From Spirochaetaceae bacterium (GTDB taxonomy: Bacteria; Spirochaetota; Spirochaetia; SZUA-6; Bin103): DNA of 51,921 nucleotides. Shown in pieces: positions 24,016 through 32,623 of this stretch (position 1 is the stretch's first letter; every line of letters begins with the position of its first letter). Under the pieces are notes generated by a model. It was not told where the DNA came from and made no database searches. It saw nothing but the letters and a program-made list of their open reading frames with translations. The stretch covers positions 230 through 52,150 of the forward strand of contig JAPPGB010000146.1 in NCBI GenBank assembly GCA_028821475.1, written 5' to 3'. The position numbers and the translations under genes were made by a program.

Positions 24016-24134
24016 CGGCAGGCGACACCCGCGCCGGCATGCGGCCGAGGATCGCGGCGGGTCTGACCGGGCGGCCGCCGCGCGCCATCGTCAACCCCGA
24101 GGTGCTCGGCGCGCGCACGACGTAGCAGCAGCCC

Positions 24135-25769
24135 GTGGCGGAACTCCGGTTGTATTCGAACGGGGCGCGGCTGCTGCTGAGCCTGGCGCCGCTGGCCCTG
24201 GCGTGCACGCCGGCGGCGGCGGAGCCGGCGCCGGGAGCGGAGATCTTCGTGGACGCGAGCGCGGCGGCCGGCATCGACGCGCCCCACGGCGGCGCCTGGG
24301 AGTTCGACGGCAAGGGTGGCTACCTCGGCATCGGTCAGGCCTGGGGCGACTACGACAACGACGGCCGGGTCGACCTGTTCCTGGCCGGCGGCCGGCTCCC
24401 GAGCATCCTGTATCGCAACAACGGCGACGGCACCTTCGCCCTCTCCGAGCACGCCGCCGACGTGGCACTCGCGGACGCGTGGACCGGCGGCGCCGTCTGG
24501 GCGGACTACGACAACGACGGCTGGCGCGACCTCTACGTGCTTACTCACGGCGCCAACGTCCTGTTCCGGAACGAGGCCGGCGGCGGCTTCCGCGACATCA
24601 CCGCGGCAGCCGGAGCGGGCGCGGCCGGCAACGGCGCCACCGCGGCCTGGGGCGACTACGACGGCGACGGCTTCCTGGACCTGTTCGTGGCCAACTGGAC
24701 CTGCTACCCGGAGTGCTCGCCGCAGGAGGCGGACGCCCTGACCAGTGACCGGCTGTACCGTAACCGCGGCGACGGCACCTTCGCGGACGTGTCGCGGCTG
24801 CTCGGCGACAAGCTGCGCGGCGCCGCCTTCTCGGCCAGCTTCGCCGACTTCGACAACGACGGCGACCCCGACATCTACGTGGTCAACGACAAGGTCGACA
24901 ACCCGGTCGGCAACGTGCTATGGCGCAACGACGGGCCGGGCTGCGGCGGCTGGTGCTGGCGCGACGCCTCGCGCGAGACCGGGACCGATGCCGTCCGCAA
25001 CGGCATGGGACTGGCGGTGGGTGACTACGACAACGACCTGGACCTGGACTTCTACTTCTCCGACATGGGCGAGCCGATGTCGCTGCTGCAGAACATGGAC
25101 GGCCGCTTCCGCAACGCCAGCGAGGCGGCCGGCGTGGGGGCGGACCGGCACGGCCGGATTGTCGGTTGGGGCACGGCTTTCTTCGACTTCGACAACGACG
25201 GCTGGCTGGACCTGTTCCTGGCCGCCACCGCGTATTCTCCGCGTTCCAGCGACCCCGGGGCGCCGATCGACCTGCTGTTCCTGCCGCACCCGAACGTGTT
25301 GTTCCGCAATCGCGGCTACGGCAACTACGTGGAGGTGACGCCGGCGAGCTGGCGGGCGCGCCCCGACCCCAGCATGGGCGTGGCGTACGCCGACTACGAC
25401 CGCGACGGGTTCGTCGACTTCGTGGTGGGCAACTTCGACGCCGGCTACACGCTGTACCGGAACGCCGGGCTGGCGGGGGCGGACAACCACTGGCTGACGG
25501 TGCGGCTCGAAGGCCGCGGGCCGGTCAACCGCGACGCGATCGGCGCCCGGGTGTTCGTTACCGCTGGCGACGGCCGCCCGCGCATGCAGGAGGTGAAGAG
25601 CGGCTCGTCCCTGGGCGCCGGCAACGACACCGCGCTGCACTTCGGCCTCGGCGCCTCGGATACCGCCGACGTGCGCGTGCTGTGGCCCGACGGCACCGAG
25701 GCGGTATTCGAGGCAGTCGCCGCGAACCGCAAGCTGCACCTGATCTACGGCCAGACCAAGTTGAGGTGA
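24135..25769 (+). CDS. FG-GAP/VCBS repeat protein with ASPIC/UnbV domain
   Basis: 544 residues, exported. The N-terminus RLLLSLAPLALACTPAAA is a signal peptide with a relaxed lipobox (ALAC), so a lipoprotein is possible. Seven calcium-binding blades follow, each with a D-x-D-x-D-G motif: WGDYDNDGRVDLFLAG, WADYDNDGWRDLYV, WGDYDGDGFLDLFVAN, FADFDNDGDPDIYVVN, VGDYDNDLDLDFYFSD, FFDFDNDGWLDLFLA and YADYDRDGFVDFVVGN. The C-terminal DAIGARVFVTAGDGRPRMQEVKSGSSLGAGNDTALHFGLG..ADVRVLWPDG is the ASPIC/UnbV domain. Such proteins are thought to be extracellular or surface binding proteins. The GTG at 24135 is the start; it follows cluster A after 119 bases and may be separate. Confidence 0.93.
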   Translation: MAELRLYSNGARLLLSLAPLALACTPAAAEPAPGAEIFVDASAAAGIDAPHGGAWEFDGKGGYLGIGQAWGDYDNDGRVDLFLAGGRLPSILYRNNGDGTFALSEHAADVALADAWTGGAVWADYDNDGWRDLYVLTHGANVLFRNEAGGGFRDITAAAGAGAAGNGATAAWGDYDGDGFLDLFVANWTCYPECSPQEADALTSDRLYRNRGDGTFADVSRLLGDKLRGAAFSASFADFDNDGDPDIYVVNDKVDNPVGNVLWRNDGPGCGGWCWRDASRETGTDAVRNGMGLAVGDYDNDLDLDFYFSDMGEPMSLLQNMDGRFRNASEAAGVGADRHGRIVGWGTAFFDFDNDGWLDLFLAATAYSPRSSDPGAPIDLLFLPHPNVLFRNRGYGNYVEVTPASWRARPDPSMGVAYADYDRDGFVDFVVGNFDAGYTLYRNAGLAGADNHWLTVRLEGRGPVNRDAIGARVFVTAGDGRPRMQEVKSGSSLGAGNDTALHFGLGASDTADVRVLWPDGTEAVFEAVAANRKLHLIYGQTKLR

Positions 25770-26046
25770 CCGATCCCGAGGAGAGGCTCTCGAATACCGC
25801 TTGTTTGGTGCTGACCCTTACCCGCTGGAACTGCGGGCGTAGCGCCTGCTTGGCGTGTTGGCGAGTTGCCGGCTGTCGTAGTCGTGCATCCCCACCTCTG
25901 CCGGCCGTGGGGCGTAGCTGGCTTGGGCTTGGTTGATTTGGACTGCCGGCTTGACTGGCTTGACTCCGCCGAGTTGCCGGGCAACACTGTCTCGCTGATG
26001 AAGGGGTGGTCGCCCAGGTGTGGGGCTGCCTTTTGGGTCACACGGC

Positions 26047-27555
26047 ATGTTGACGCGTCTCTCTGTTTCAGGCTTCAAGAACCTGGTTGATGTGGATCTC
26101 CACCTTGGTGCATTTACCTGCGTCGTCGGACCCAATGGTGCAGGGAAGTCCAACCTCTTCGACGCAATTCGGTTTCTCAGTGCACTAGCCAACCACACGT
26201 TCCTGGAGGCGGCCACCTCGGTCCGCGATCAACACAGCCGTACTGCTCAGATACGGGACCTGTTCCATCACGTGGGCAGTCGCTATGACGACAACATGAA
26301 GTTTGTTGCGGAGATGATCGTTCCCGGAAGCGCGACCGACGATTTGGGACAGGAGGCCAAAGCAAGCATTACGTTCTTGCGCTACACTCTGGAACTCGCC
26401 TACCGAGAGTCCAACAACAGCTTGGCGCCGGGAGAGCTGGAGATTGTCAAGGAGGAGCTGGTTCATGTCGCACAGCGTGACGCAGCACGACACCTTCCAT
26501 TTCCTCACAGCGCCAAGGATTGGCGCAAGTCGGTGGTACAGGGACAGAGGTTCGCACGCTACTTCATCTCAACCGAAGGGGAGGGTCAGAACCGGGTTAT
26601 CAAGCTGCATCAGGATGGCGGCAGTAGCGGGCGTCCCTTGAGCCGGCCGGCTGCCAATCTGCCGCGCACGGTGCTTTCGGCGGCAAATGCAACCGAAAGT
26701 CCTACCGTGCTGACTGCTCGCCGCGAGATGGAGGCATGGCAGCTCGTGCAATTGGAACCCAGTGCCATGAGGCAGCCCGACGAATTCGTTTCGCCAACCC
26801 ATATGGGCACGGACGGACGGCATCTGGCTGCTACCCTGTATCGATTGGCCCGTAGTGCGGAACAATACGGGCACAATGGCAACCGAGAAGCTGGTACCGG
26901 TATTCATCCGTCTGCTCCGAACGGCGAAAACCTACGAGCATATAGTCAGATCGCCAACCGTCTCGGAGAACTTATCGACGACGTGCATGGTATCTACGTA
27001 GATCTCGATGAAAAGCGAGAGCTCTTGACGTTGTACGTTAGAGACAGGGATGGGACTTCACATCCTGCACGGGCGCTGTCGGATGGGACGTTGAGGTTTC
27101 TTGCATTGTCCGTTCTGGAGAGCGATCCCAAGATGCAGGGTGTTCTCTGTCTGGAAGAACCGGAGAATGGCATTCATCCGGAGCGGATCCCAGCCATACT
27201 CGAGCTTCTGATGGACATTGCCGTCGACACTCAGCAGTCTGTCGGCATCGAGAATCCGTTGCGCCAGGTTATTGTCAACACACATTCGCCGGTAGTATTC
27301 CAGCAGGTCCCGGATGACAGCGTGGTTTTCGTTAAGCCGATCGAGGCCGTGGACAATACCGACCGTCGCTTCAAGAGTGCGCAATTCCTCTGTTTATCCG
27401 ATACTTGGCGTGCGCAGGACCGTGAGCACGCAGCACGGGGCGACCTCCTGCCTTATCTGAATCCGGTATTGTCCGAGGAGCAGTCGGACCCCCCGGTCAA
27501 GAAACGGGTGGTGGACCGGGACGACGTGCGGCAACTCCTTTTGTTCCCTCACTAG
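26047..27555 (+). CDS. AAA/OLD-like ATPase, first of an ATPase-TOPRIM pair (copy 1)
   Basis: 502 residues from ATG 26047. LSVSGFKNLVDVDLHLGAFTCVVGPNGAGKSNLFDAIRF is a RecF/SMC-type N-terminus with Walker A GPNGAGKS; a long insertion (about 60-330) follows, then a signature-like ALSDGTLRFLALSVL, Walker B GVLCLEEPENGIHPERI and an H-loop VIVNTHSPVVFQQ. This is the AAA15/AAA21 layout of OLD, PARIS AriA and AbiL-type ATPases, but the TOPRIM is not fused: it seems to be the next gene, 9 bases downstream. Codon use and base composition are visibly less GC-rich than in the flanking genes, suggesting acquisition. A paralogue without partner lies at 41999. Role in phage defence is inference. Confidence 0.85.
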   Translation: MLTRLSVSGFKNLVDVDLHLGAFTCVVGPNGAGKSNLFDAIRFLSALANHTFLEAATSVRDQHSRTAQIRDLFHHVGSRYDDNMKFVAEMIVPGSATDDLGQEAKASITFLRYTLELAYRESNNSLAPGELEIVKEELVHVAQRDAARHLPFPHSAKDWRKSVVQGQRFARYFISTEGEGQNRVIKLHQDGGSSGRPLSRPAANLPRTVLSAANATESPTVLTARREMEAWQLVQLEPSAMRQPDEFVSPTHMGTDGRHLAATLYRLARSAEQYGHNGNREAGTGIHPSAPNGENLRAYSQIANRLGELIDDVHGIYVDLDEKRELLTLYVRDRDGTSHPARALSDGTLRFLALSVLESDPKMQGVLCLEEPENGIHPERIPAILELLMDIAVDTQQSVGIENPLRQVIVNTHSPVVFQQVPDDSVVFVKPIEAVDNTDRRFKSAQFLCLSDTWRAQDREHAARGDLLPYLNPVLSEEQSDPPVKKRVVDRDDVRQLLLFPH

Positions 27556-27564
27556 TTGCGATCT

Positions 27565-28215
27565 GTGCATCGACTGCACTACACCCTGGTGTCCGACGGG
27601 ACGTCCGATCGCGCATTGCTACCGATTCTATCGTGGCTGCTGCGGGTCTTTTGCGGTTCGCTGCCCATTCAGCCGGCACTTGCTGATTTGAGGAGGCTGA
27701 GGAATCCCCCAAGATCGCTCGCGGACCGTATTCAGCGGAGCATCGAACTCTACCCGTGCGATCTGCTCTTCGTCCATCGGGACGCGGAGGGAGCTGCCTT
27801 CGAAGATCGCTTGGCGGAGGTCACAGCGGCTCTGAGCGAGAGTGTAGCCACTTCAAAGCCTGCAGTTTGCATAGTTCCCGTGCGTATGTCGGAGGCGTGG
27901 TTGCTCATCGACGAGAGCGCGATTCGACATGCGGCGGGCAATCCCCGTGGTAGCGTACCCCTGGCTTTACCAGACCCGCATCGACTCGATCAGTTGCCAG
28001 ATCCCAAGCGAGTTCTTCACGAAGCTATGCGCCGGGCAAGCGGACTTCGTGGCCGCCGTCTCACTAGCTTCAACCGTCGGTTACACCGATATCGAGTGGC
28101 TGATTGGATCGATGACTTCAGCCCTCTATATCGTCTCTCTGCGTTCAGGCGCTTGTCAGCGGATCTGAAGCACGTGGTAACATCAAACGGCTGGGGGGAC
28201 CCGCACACCTCGTAG
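27565..28215 (+). CDS. TOPRIM-like (DUF4276-like) partner of the AAA ATPase
   Basis: 216 residues from GTG 27565. The N-terminus HRLHYTLVSDGTSDRALLPILSWLL has the form of a TOPRIM opening strand and loop, but with Asp where Glu is usual; CDLLFVHRDAEG is a second acidic site in the right order, and VRMSEAWLLIDESAIRHAAGN and LPDPKRVLHEAMRRASGL follow as in DUF4276-type proteins. If it is a nuclease it would be activated by the ATPase. The 9-base gap behind the ATPase gene and the shared low GC show they are one unit. The family name is from memory of the motifs and needs a profile search; the pairing itself is seen directly. Confidence 0.62.
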   Translation: MHRLHYTLVSDGTSDRALLPILSWLLRVFCGSLPIQPALADLRRLRNPPRSLADRIQRSIELYPCDLLFVHRDAEGAAFEDRLAEVTAALSESVATSKPAVCIVPVRMSEAWLLIDESAIRHAAGNPRGSVPLALPDPHRLDQLPDPKRVLHEAMRRASGLRGRRLTSFNRRLHRYRVADWIDDFSPLYRLSAFRRLSADLKHVVTSNGWGDPHTS

Positions 28216-28485
28216 CGAGATTCGCCCGTTCAGACCGAGGGCTGCCGAGCTTGCCGGTGATGAGGCGACAAACGCGCCGGTGGTGCCGGGGCGAGCCAAG
28301 TCTCTGCGCAGCACCGCGGGCGTCCGTCGGGCGTCCGGCATGCCGATGGCGTTGCCGGCGCGCGGTATGGACTCGGCGTATCCGGCGCCCAGCACCGGCG
28401 AGGCGCCACTCAACGAACGAGTCGAGCCGTTCATGAAACTCGGTCAGGGCAAGTTCGCATGACGTGACCGGGACTTGATGGCTGA
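28216..28485. other. Non-coding stretch downstream of the TOPRIM-like gene
   Basis: I see no supported gene here. A 60-codon frame (28280-28462) ending GQGKFA is open but lacks a ribosome-binding site and any recognisable motif. Composition returns to the GC-rich average. Together with the twin dyads at 28486-28533 it separates the ATPase/TOPRIM pair from the AAA_14 gene. Confidence 0.5.
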
Positions 28486-28533
28486 TTCGGGGTATATTCC
28501 GATTTAGTAGAACTATTTCGGAGTACATTACGA
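28486..28533. promoter_or_regulatory. Twin dyad sites before the AAA_14/DUF4143 gene
   Basis: TTCGGGGTATATTCCGA (28486-28502) and TTCGGAGTACATTACGA (28517-28533) agree at 14 of 17 positions and are 31 bp apart, about three helical turns. Each has an inverted character (TCGG..CCGA and TTCG..CGAA). The gene's TTG start follows at 28535, so a protein bound here would block both transcription and the ribosome-binding region. Confidence 0.65.
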
Positions 28534-28534
28534 A

Positions 28535-29704
28535 TTGCCGCAGTACCCGCGCATCCTCGACATCGACCTTCCGCAGGGCCAGTCGGCGTTCCTGTGGGGT
28601 CCCCGCAAGACCGGCAAGTCTACGCTGTTGCGGAAGCTGTTCCCGCGCTCCGTGCGCTTCGACCTGCTCGATACCCGGTTGCTCCTGGAGTTCACGCGGG
28701 CTCCGTGGACGCTCGCGGACCGCGTCCGCGCCCTCGACCCCGTCGCCAGGGCGCATCCGATCATCATCGACGAGGTACAGAAGGTGCCGGCGCTCCTCGA
28801 TGAGGTGCATCGCCTGATCGAAAGCGACCGCCTGAGCTTCGTGCTGTGCGGCTCCAGCGCCCGCAAGGTGAAGCGCGGACGAGCCAACCTGCTCGGCGGC
28901 CGGGCATGGGGCTTCCGGCTGCATCCGCTGAGCTGGCGCGAGATTCCGGAGTTCGACCTGCTGCGCGCGCTCAATCGCGGCCTCGTGCCGCAGCACTACG
29001 ACTCCGCGCGGCACCGGCGGGCGCTGTCCGGGTACGTGGACGACTACCTCAAGGAGGAGGTGTTCGACGAAGGGCTGACGCGCAATGTGGCCGCGTTCTC
29101 ACGGTTTTTCGAAGCGCTGTCGTTCTGCCAAGGCGAGTTGCTGAATTACAGCAACGTGGCGCGCGACTGCGGCGTCGACTCCAAGACGGTGCGCGAGTTT
29201 TTCCAGATTCTCGTGGATACCCTGCTCGGTGTGTTCGTGGAACCGTTCACGGGGCGCCCCCGTTCGCGTGCGGTCATCGTGCGGGCGCCGAAGTTCTACC
29301 TGTTCGACGTCGGCGTCGCCGGCCACCTGACCGGGCGCCGCATCGGGCAGGCCGCGGGCCCGGACTTCGGGCGCGCCCTCGAGCACTTCGTGCTGATGGA
29401 ACTGCTCGCCTACCGCAGCTACCGGGAGTGCGACTACGAGGTGCGCTTCTGGCGCACCAAGTCGGGCCTGGAGTGCGATTTCGTGCTCGGGCGGGAGGGC
29501 GAGGTGGCGATCGAGGTCAAGGGCGGCGCCAACCCCGGCCCGGGAGACCTTCGGGCACTGCGTGCTTACGTGCGGGATCATCGTCCCCGTGTCGCCGCCC
29601 TGGTGTGCAATGCGAGCGCGCCACGGCGCACTCCCGACGGCATCGACATTCTGCCCTGGGAAGGGTTCCTGGAACGGCTGTGGGCCGGCACGATGGTGGC
29701 ATGA
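28535..29704 (+). CDS. AAA_14 ATPase with DUF4143 domain
   Basis: 389 residues from a TTG at 28535, the only start codon after the in-frame stop at 28508. FLWGPRKTGKSTLLRKLF is the Walker A, HPIIIDEVQKVPALLDEVHRLI the Walker B region, LCGSSARKVKRG sensor 1 and GRAWGFRLHPLSWREIPEFD the linker. The C-terminal half, YLKEEVFDEGLTRNVAAFSRFFEALSFCQGELLNYSNVARDCGVDSKTVREFFQIL and LEHFVLMELLAYRSY..VRFWRTKSGLECDFVLGREGEVAIEVKG, is DUF4143 with a nuclease-like E-x-K end. Such proteins are abundant accessory genes of unclear role, often strain-variable. Twin dyads lie directly upstream. No partner gene is evident. Confidence 0.92.
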   Translation: MPQYPRILDIDLPQGQSAFLWGPRKTGKSTLLRKLFPRSVRFDLLDTRLLLEFTRAPWTLADRVRALDPVARAHPIIIDEVQKVPALLDEVHRLIESDRLSFVLCGSSARKVKRGRANLLGGRAWGFRLHPLSWREIPEFDLLRALNRGLVPQHYDSARHRRALSGYVDDYLKEEVFDEGLTRNVAAFSRFFEALSFCQGELLNYSNVARDCGVDSKTVREFFQILVDTLLGVFVEPFTGRPRSRAVIVRAPKFYLFDVGVAGHLTGRRIGQAAGPDFGRALEHFVLMELLAYRSYRECDYEVRFWRTKSGLECDFVLGREGEVAIEVKGGANPGPGDLRALRAYVRDHRPRVAALVCNASAPRRTPDGIDILPWEGFLERLWAGTMVA

Positions 29705-29791
29705 CACGCGCCGTGGATGACGTGCTGCCGGCGGCCGCCGCCAAGACCCGCCCGCCGCCGCGGCGCTACACTGGTGTTCGGGTGGACCATT

Positions 29792-31015
29792 TCAGGATGC
29801 CGTTGATGAACCACCCAGCATGCCGAGCAGGACCTCTGCCGCCCTGTCGGCGAAGGCCGGATCGTTGATGTTGCAGTCCACCTCCACGACTTCGATGTCC
29901 GGCTTCAGGTTGTTCTTGATGGCCTGGAAGCAGGCGCGGTCGGCATCCGGATCCCAGAAGGCGCCGCCCTCGGTGTCGAGCATCGACACACCGCCCAGTG
30001 GCAGGAGGATAGCCACCGGCGCCGTCGACGCGTTAGCCGCAGCGGCGATCATCGCGCCGATACGCCTGTTCTCGTCTGCATTGGTGCGGAGCAGGGTGGC
30101 GGTCGGCGTCCACTGAAACAGATTGCGCTCCCGGTACCGCTCGGGCACGGAGTCGAGGGCGCCGAAGTTGGCCATATCCACACAGCCCGGCGCGATAACC
30201 GCAGGTATCCCGGCCCGCGAGGCGGCCATGCAGCGCTCCGGCCCGGCGCTCGCCCCGCCGCCGCACACCTCGTCGGCCAACTCGGTGGTGGTGATGTCGA
30301 GGCAGGCGACGATGTAGCCGTCTGCGATCATGCCCTCCATGGTCTGTCCGCCGATGCCGGTGGCATGGAACACCAGCACCTCGTAGCCGTGGTCGGTGAG
30401 CGCGCCGCGGGCGCGGTCGACGCAGGCCGTCGTGTTGCCGAACATCGACGCGGTAATCAGCGGCTTGTCCTGCTCACTGGCAGGAGGCTCCACGCCGAGC
30501 ATGCCGGCGATGGCGCCGACCGCGTTGGCGTACACCCTGGCGCTGATGCGGTTGATGCCGGCCACGTCGACGATCGACGGCATCATGATGATGTCCTTCG
30601 GGCCGACGAAGGCGCGCACGTTGCCGCCGGCGACGGTGGAGACCATCACCTTGGGCACGCCGAAGGGCAGCGCGCGCATGCCCGTCGTGGCGATCGAGGT
30701 GCCACCACCCCCGCCCATGCCCAGGATCGCATCCAGCCGGCCCTCGTCGTACAGCCGTCGTACCACCACCGCCAGGCCCTCGGCCATGATCGGCATCGCC
30801 TCTTCGCGCAGCTTGTTGCGACGCAGGTACTCGAGATCGCCGCCGCCGGCCCGCGCCACCTCCTCGCGGCTTACATCCGCAGGAATGGTCGGCTCACCCA
30901 GAATGCCGAAGTCGACGACCGGGGCGGCCAGCCCCTGCTGCTCGACCAGGTCCTTCACGAAGGCCAGCTCCCGGCCCTTCGTGTCCAGGGCGCCGACGAT
31001 GACGACGGCCTTCAC
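29792..31015 (-). CDS. Tm-1-like ATP-binding domain (UPF0261) protein
   Basis: 407 residues from GTG 31015 (VKAVVIVGALDTKGRELAFVKD), the standard UPF0261 N-terminus. Further family blocks are ILGMGGGGGTSIATTGMRALPFGVPKVMVSTVAGGNVRAFVGPKDI, DVAGINRISARVYANAVGAIAGM, VFHATGIGGQTMEGMIADG and IAPGCVDMANFGALDSVPERY. In plants the same domain (Tm-1) is an ATP-binding inhibitor of tobamovirus replication and is fused to a TIM barrel; in bacteria the role is unknown. Here the TIM-barrel partner is the preceding gene, whose stop lies two bases from this start. It is the last gene of the eight-gene operon. Confidence 0.92.
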   Translation of the reverse strand: MKAVVIVGALDTKGRELAFVKDLVEQQGLAAPVVDFGILGEPTIPADVSREEVARAGGGDLEYLRRNKLREEAMPIMAEGLAVVVRRLYDEGRLDAILGMGGGGGTSIATTGMRALPFGVPKVMVSTVAGGNVRAFVGPKDIIMMPSIVDVAGINRISARVYANAVGAIAGMLGVEPPASEQDKPLITASMFGNTTACVDRARGALTDHGYEVLVFHATGIGGQTMEGMIADGYIVACLDITTTELADEVCGGGASAGPERCMAASRAGIPAVIAPGCVDMANFGALDSVPERYRERNLFQWTPTATLLRTNADENRRIGAMIAAAANASTAPVAILLPLGGVSMLDTEGGAFWDPDADRACFQAIKNNLKPDIEVVEVDCNINDPAFADRAAEVLLGMLGGSSTAS

Positions 31016-31017
31016 GT

Positions 31018-31902
31018 TCAGGTCGTCGCGGCTTCCGAGAGGCTTGCCTCCCGCTGCTTGATCGCGTGGCTCTTGAACCCTTGCACCGCTCCCATCACGG
31101 CCTTCTCCACGGGGATGCGCTCGATGCTCGAAGCTCCGACGAATCCCTGGGCGGCGGTCTGCGCGTACAGCGCCGCGGTGTCCGCGGGTTCGGCAAAGGG
31201 CCCACCGTGCGCCAGGCAGATGGCGTCCGCGTCCACCGCCCAGGCCCCCTCCATGATCTTCTGGGCGCTGCTCAGAGCGTCGGTCATCGGACTGGCGGCG
31301 AAGCCGACCAGCCCGCCCGAGGTTCCACCGACGTGGGCGCACACCACGTCCACGCCCGCCTGCACCATCTCGGCCGCGTGCTCGGCCGAGTGGACATAGC
31401 ACATGGTGAACAGGCCCCCCTCCCTGAACGTCCGTATCATCTCGACCTCGCGCGCGAAGCCCCAGGGTATGCCGAGGTTGCGCCCGGTCTGCTGGTTCTG
31501 TACCAGGGTGTGTGGGTTGAAGGTCTCGCCGTGTCCCTGGGTGGGAAAGTTGATGACCCCGTCGTAGCCCTGGTCCACGAATCGGCGACACAGCTCATCC
31601 AGATCGTAGACCGTCTGGTCGCACGCCTCCACGCCGGCAATGATCGGCGTGTCCCTGACCACGTTGCTGATCTCGTCGTACATGCTCAGCGTCTGTGGAT
31701 TGGCGTGATCGATGTTGATCGTCTGCAGCCCGCGTATGCGGGACTGACCGGTGCTGTAGCAGATGATCAGATCAGCGCCGCCGAGCTCGGCCGCCCGCGC
31801 GATGAGGCCGACGCTGCAGCCGGCCCCGATGATCGGCTTGCCGGTGGCGATCGTGTCCCGCAGCCGCGCGACGATCTCGTTTCGTGCGAACCTCTTCTTC
31901 AT
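31018..31902 (-). CDS. Phosphoenolpyruvate hydrolase-family TIM-barrel protein
   Basis: 294 residues from ATG 31902 (MKKRFARNEIVARLRDTI), with AAGGA ten bases upstream. GKPIIGAGCSVGLIARAAELGGADLIICYSTGQSRIRG, VYDLDELCRRFVDQGYDGVINFPTQGHGETF, GLFTMCYVHSAEHAAEMVQAGVDVVCAHVGGTSGGLVGF and GFVGASSIERIPVEKAV are hallmarks of the family once called TIM-barrel signal transduction. It is the bacterial counterpart of the second half of plant Tm-1. The reaction is not established for most members. Its coupling with the Tm-1-like gene (two-base gap) means the two proteins probably form a complex or act in sequence. Confidence 0.92.
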   Translation of the reverse strand: MKKRFARNEIVARLRDTIATGKPIIGAGCSVGLIARAAELGGADLIICYSTGQSRIRGLQTINIDHANPQTLSMYDEISNVVRDTPIIAGVEACDQTVYDLDELCRRFVDQGYDGVINFPTQGHGETFNPHTLVQNQQTGRNLGIPWGFAREVEMIRTFREGGLFTMCYVHSAEHAAEMVQAGVDVVCAHVGGTSGGLVGFAASPMTDALSSAQKIMEGAWAVDADAICLAHGGPFAEPADTAALYAQTAAQGFVGASSIERIPVEKAVMGAVQGFKSHAIKQREASLSEAATT

Positions 31903-31933
31903 GTAATCAAATCCTTCGATTAAGTCTTTCGAA

Positions 31934-32623
31934 TCAGATTCTTCGTGATACCCAGTGGATTCCGCGTTGGAGGACCTGCCGGAAACCGGGCTCCTGCCAG
32001 GTTTGGTTGTCGTGGCCAGACTGGAAACAGAACACACGGGCCTGCTTGTGCTCGCGGGTCCACCCGATCGTGCGCATACTCTTCGCGTGTGCGGTGGTAA
32101 GCAGGATCTCGCTCCCCTCTTGCGCATCCGCCATGGTGTAGGTCTCGTCGCCCATTTCCCACGACGCGATGCCCTCGGTAATCGGGTGCCGAGTGTCGGC
32201 AACGTCGATCCGCAGATGCTGATCGAAATGGGCCGCGAATGAGCGGTCCTCGATGCCGACCATCTGGTTGAGTAGGGACCAGTCCGGATAGGTGAGCAGG
32301 GCATGATGGAGAACCACGATGCCCTGTTGCGTGTCGCCCAGGTGTTCGATCGCCGCCCGCGGCTTCCTGGCAAAGAACCAGGGCTCTTCCGCGTCCTGAG
32401 GCTCGCCCTTTCCCGCATCGCCGACAGAATAGGGATGAACAAAAAAGTACAGCACCACCGCGTCGTAGGAATCTCGCTCGGCTTCTGTTGCACAGGCGAA
32501 ATCGTCCAGGTGCTGTATGTAGCAGTCGACGCCCTCCAGTCCTCTAAACAGGTGATGGAAATCCACTACACTGAAGCCGTGGGCTCCGGTGACTACCGCG
32601 GTCTTGATCGCGCCGCCGTTCAT
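31934..32623 (-). CDS. ThuA-like domain protein
   Basis: 229 residues with a class I glutamine-amidotransferase-like fold. IKTAVVTGAHGFSVVDFHHLFRGLEGVDCYIQHLDDF starts the domain; YDAVVLYFFVHPYSVG, QQGIVVLHHALLTYPDWSLLNQMVGIEDRSF and ITEGIASWEMGDETYTMADAQEGSEILLTTAH follow, ending QARVFCFQSGHDNQTWQEPGFRQVLQRGIHWVSRR, the ThuA terminal block with the conserved GHD. ThuA proteins participate in trehalose/maltitol or other glycoside utilisation, often with oxidoreductases. The ATG at 32623 overlaps the reductase stop as ATGA, so it is translationally coupled to it. Confidence 0.9.
   Translation of the reverse strand: MNGGAIKTAVVTGAHGFSVVDFHHLFRGLEGVDCYIQHLDDFACATEAERDSYDAVVLYFFVHPYSVGDAGKGEPQDAEEPWFFARKPRAAIEHLGDTQQGIVVLHHALLTYPDWSLLNQMVGIEDRSFAAHFDQHLRIDVADTRHPITEGIASWEMGDETYTMADAQEGSEILLTTAHAKSMRTIGWTREHKQARVFCFQSGHDNQTWQEPGFRQVLQRGIHWVSRRI

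Noticed and set aside
11855-25799. Shared 14-mer GCTCTCGAATACCG at 11855 and 25786
   Set aside because: Several 14-base matches are expected by chance in a window of this size, and the surrounding bases do not align.
26047-27555. Gabija GajA or an OLD nuclease as identity of the ATPase
   Set aside because: Both have a TOPRIM domain fused at the C-terminus; here the protein ends shortly after the H-loop and the candidate TOPRIM is a separate gene.
28280-28462. Small 60-codon plus-strand frame
   Set aside because: No ribosome-binding site, no motif and no close partner; left as non-coding.
29792-31591. Extended version of the Tm-1-like protein with about 190 extra N-terminal residues
   Set aside because: The extra part overlaps the PEP-hydrolase gene in another frame and is Arg-rich; the family begins at the GTG at 31015.
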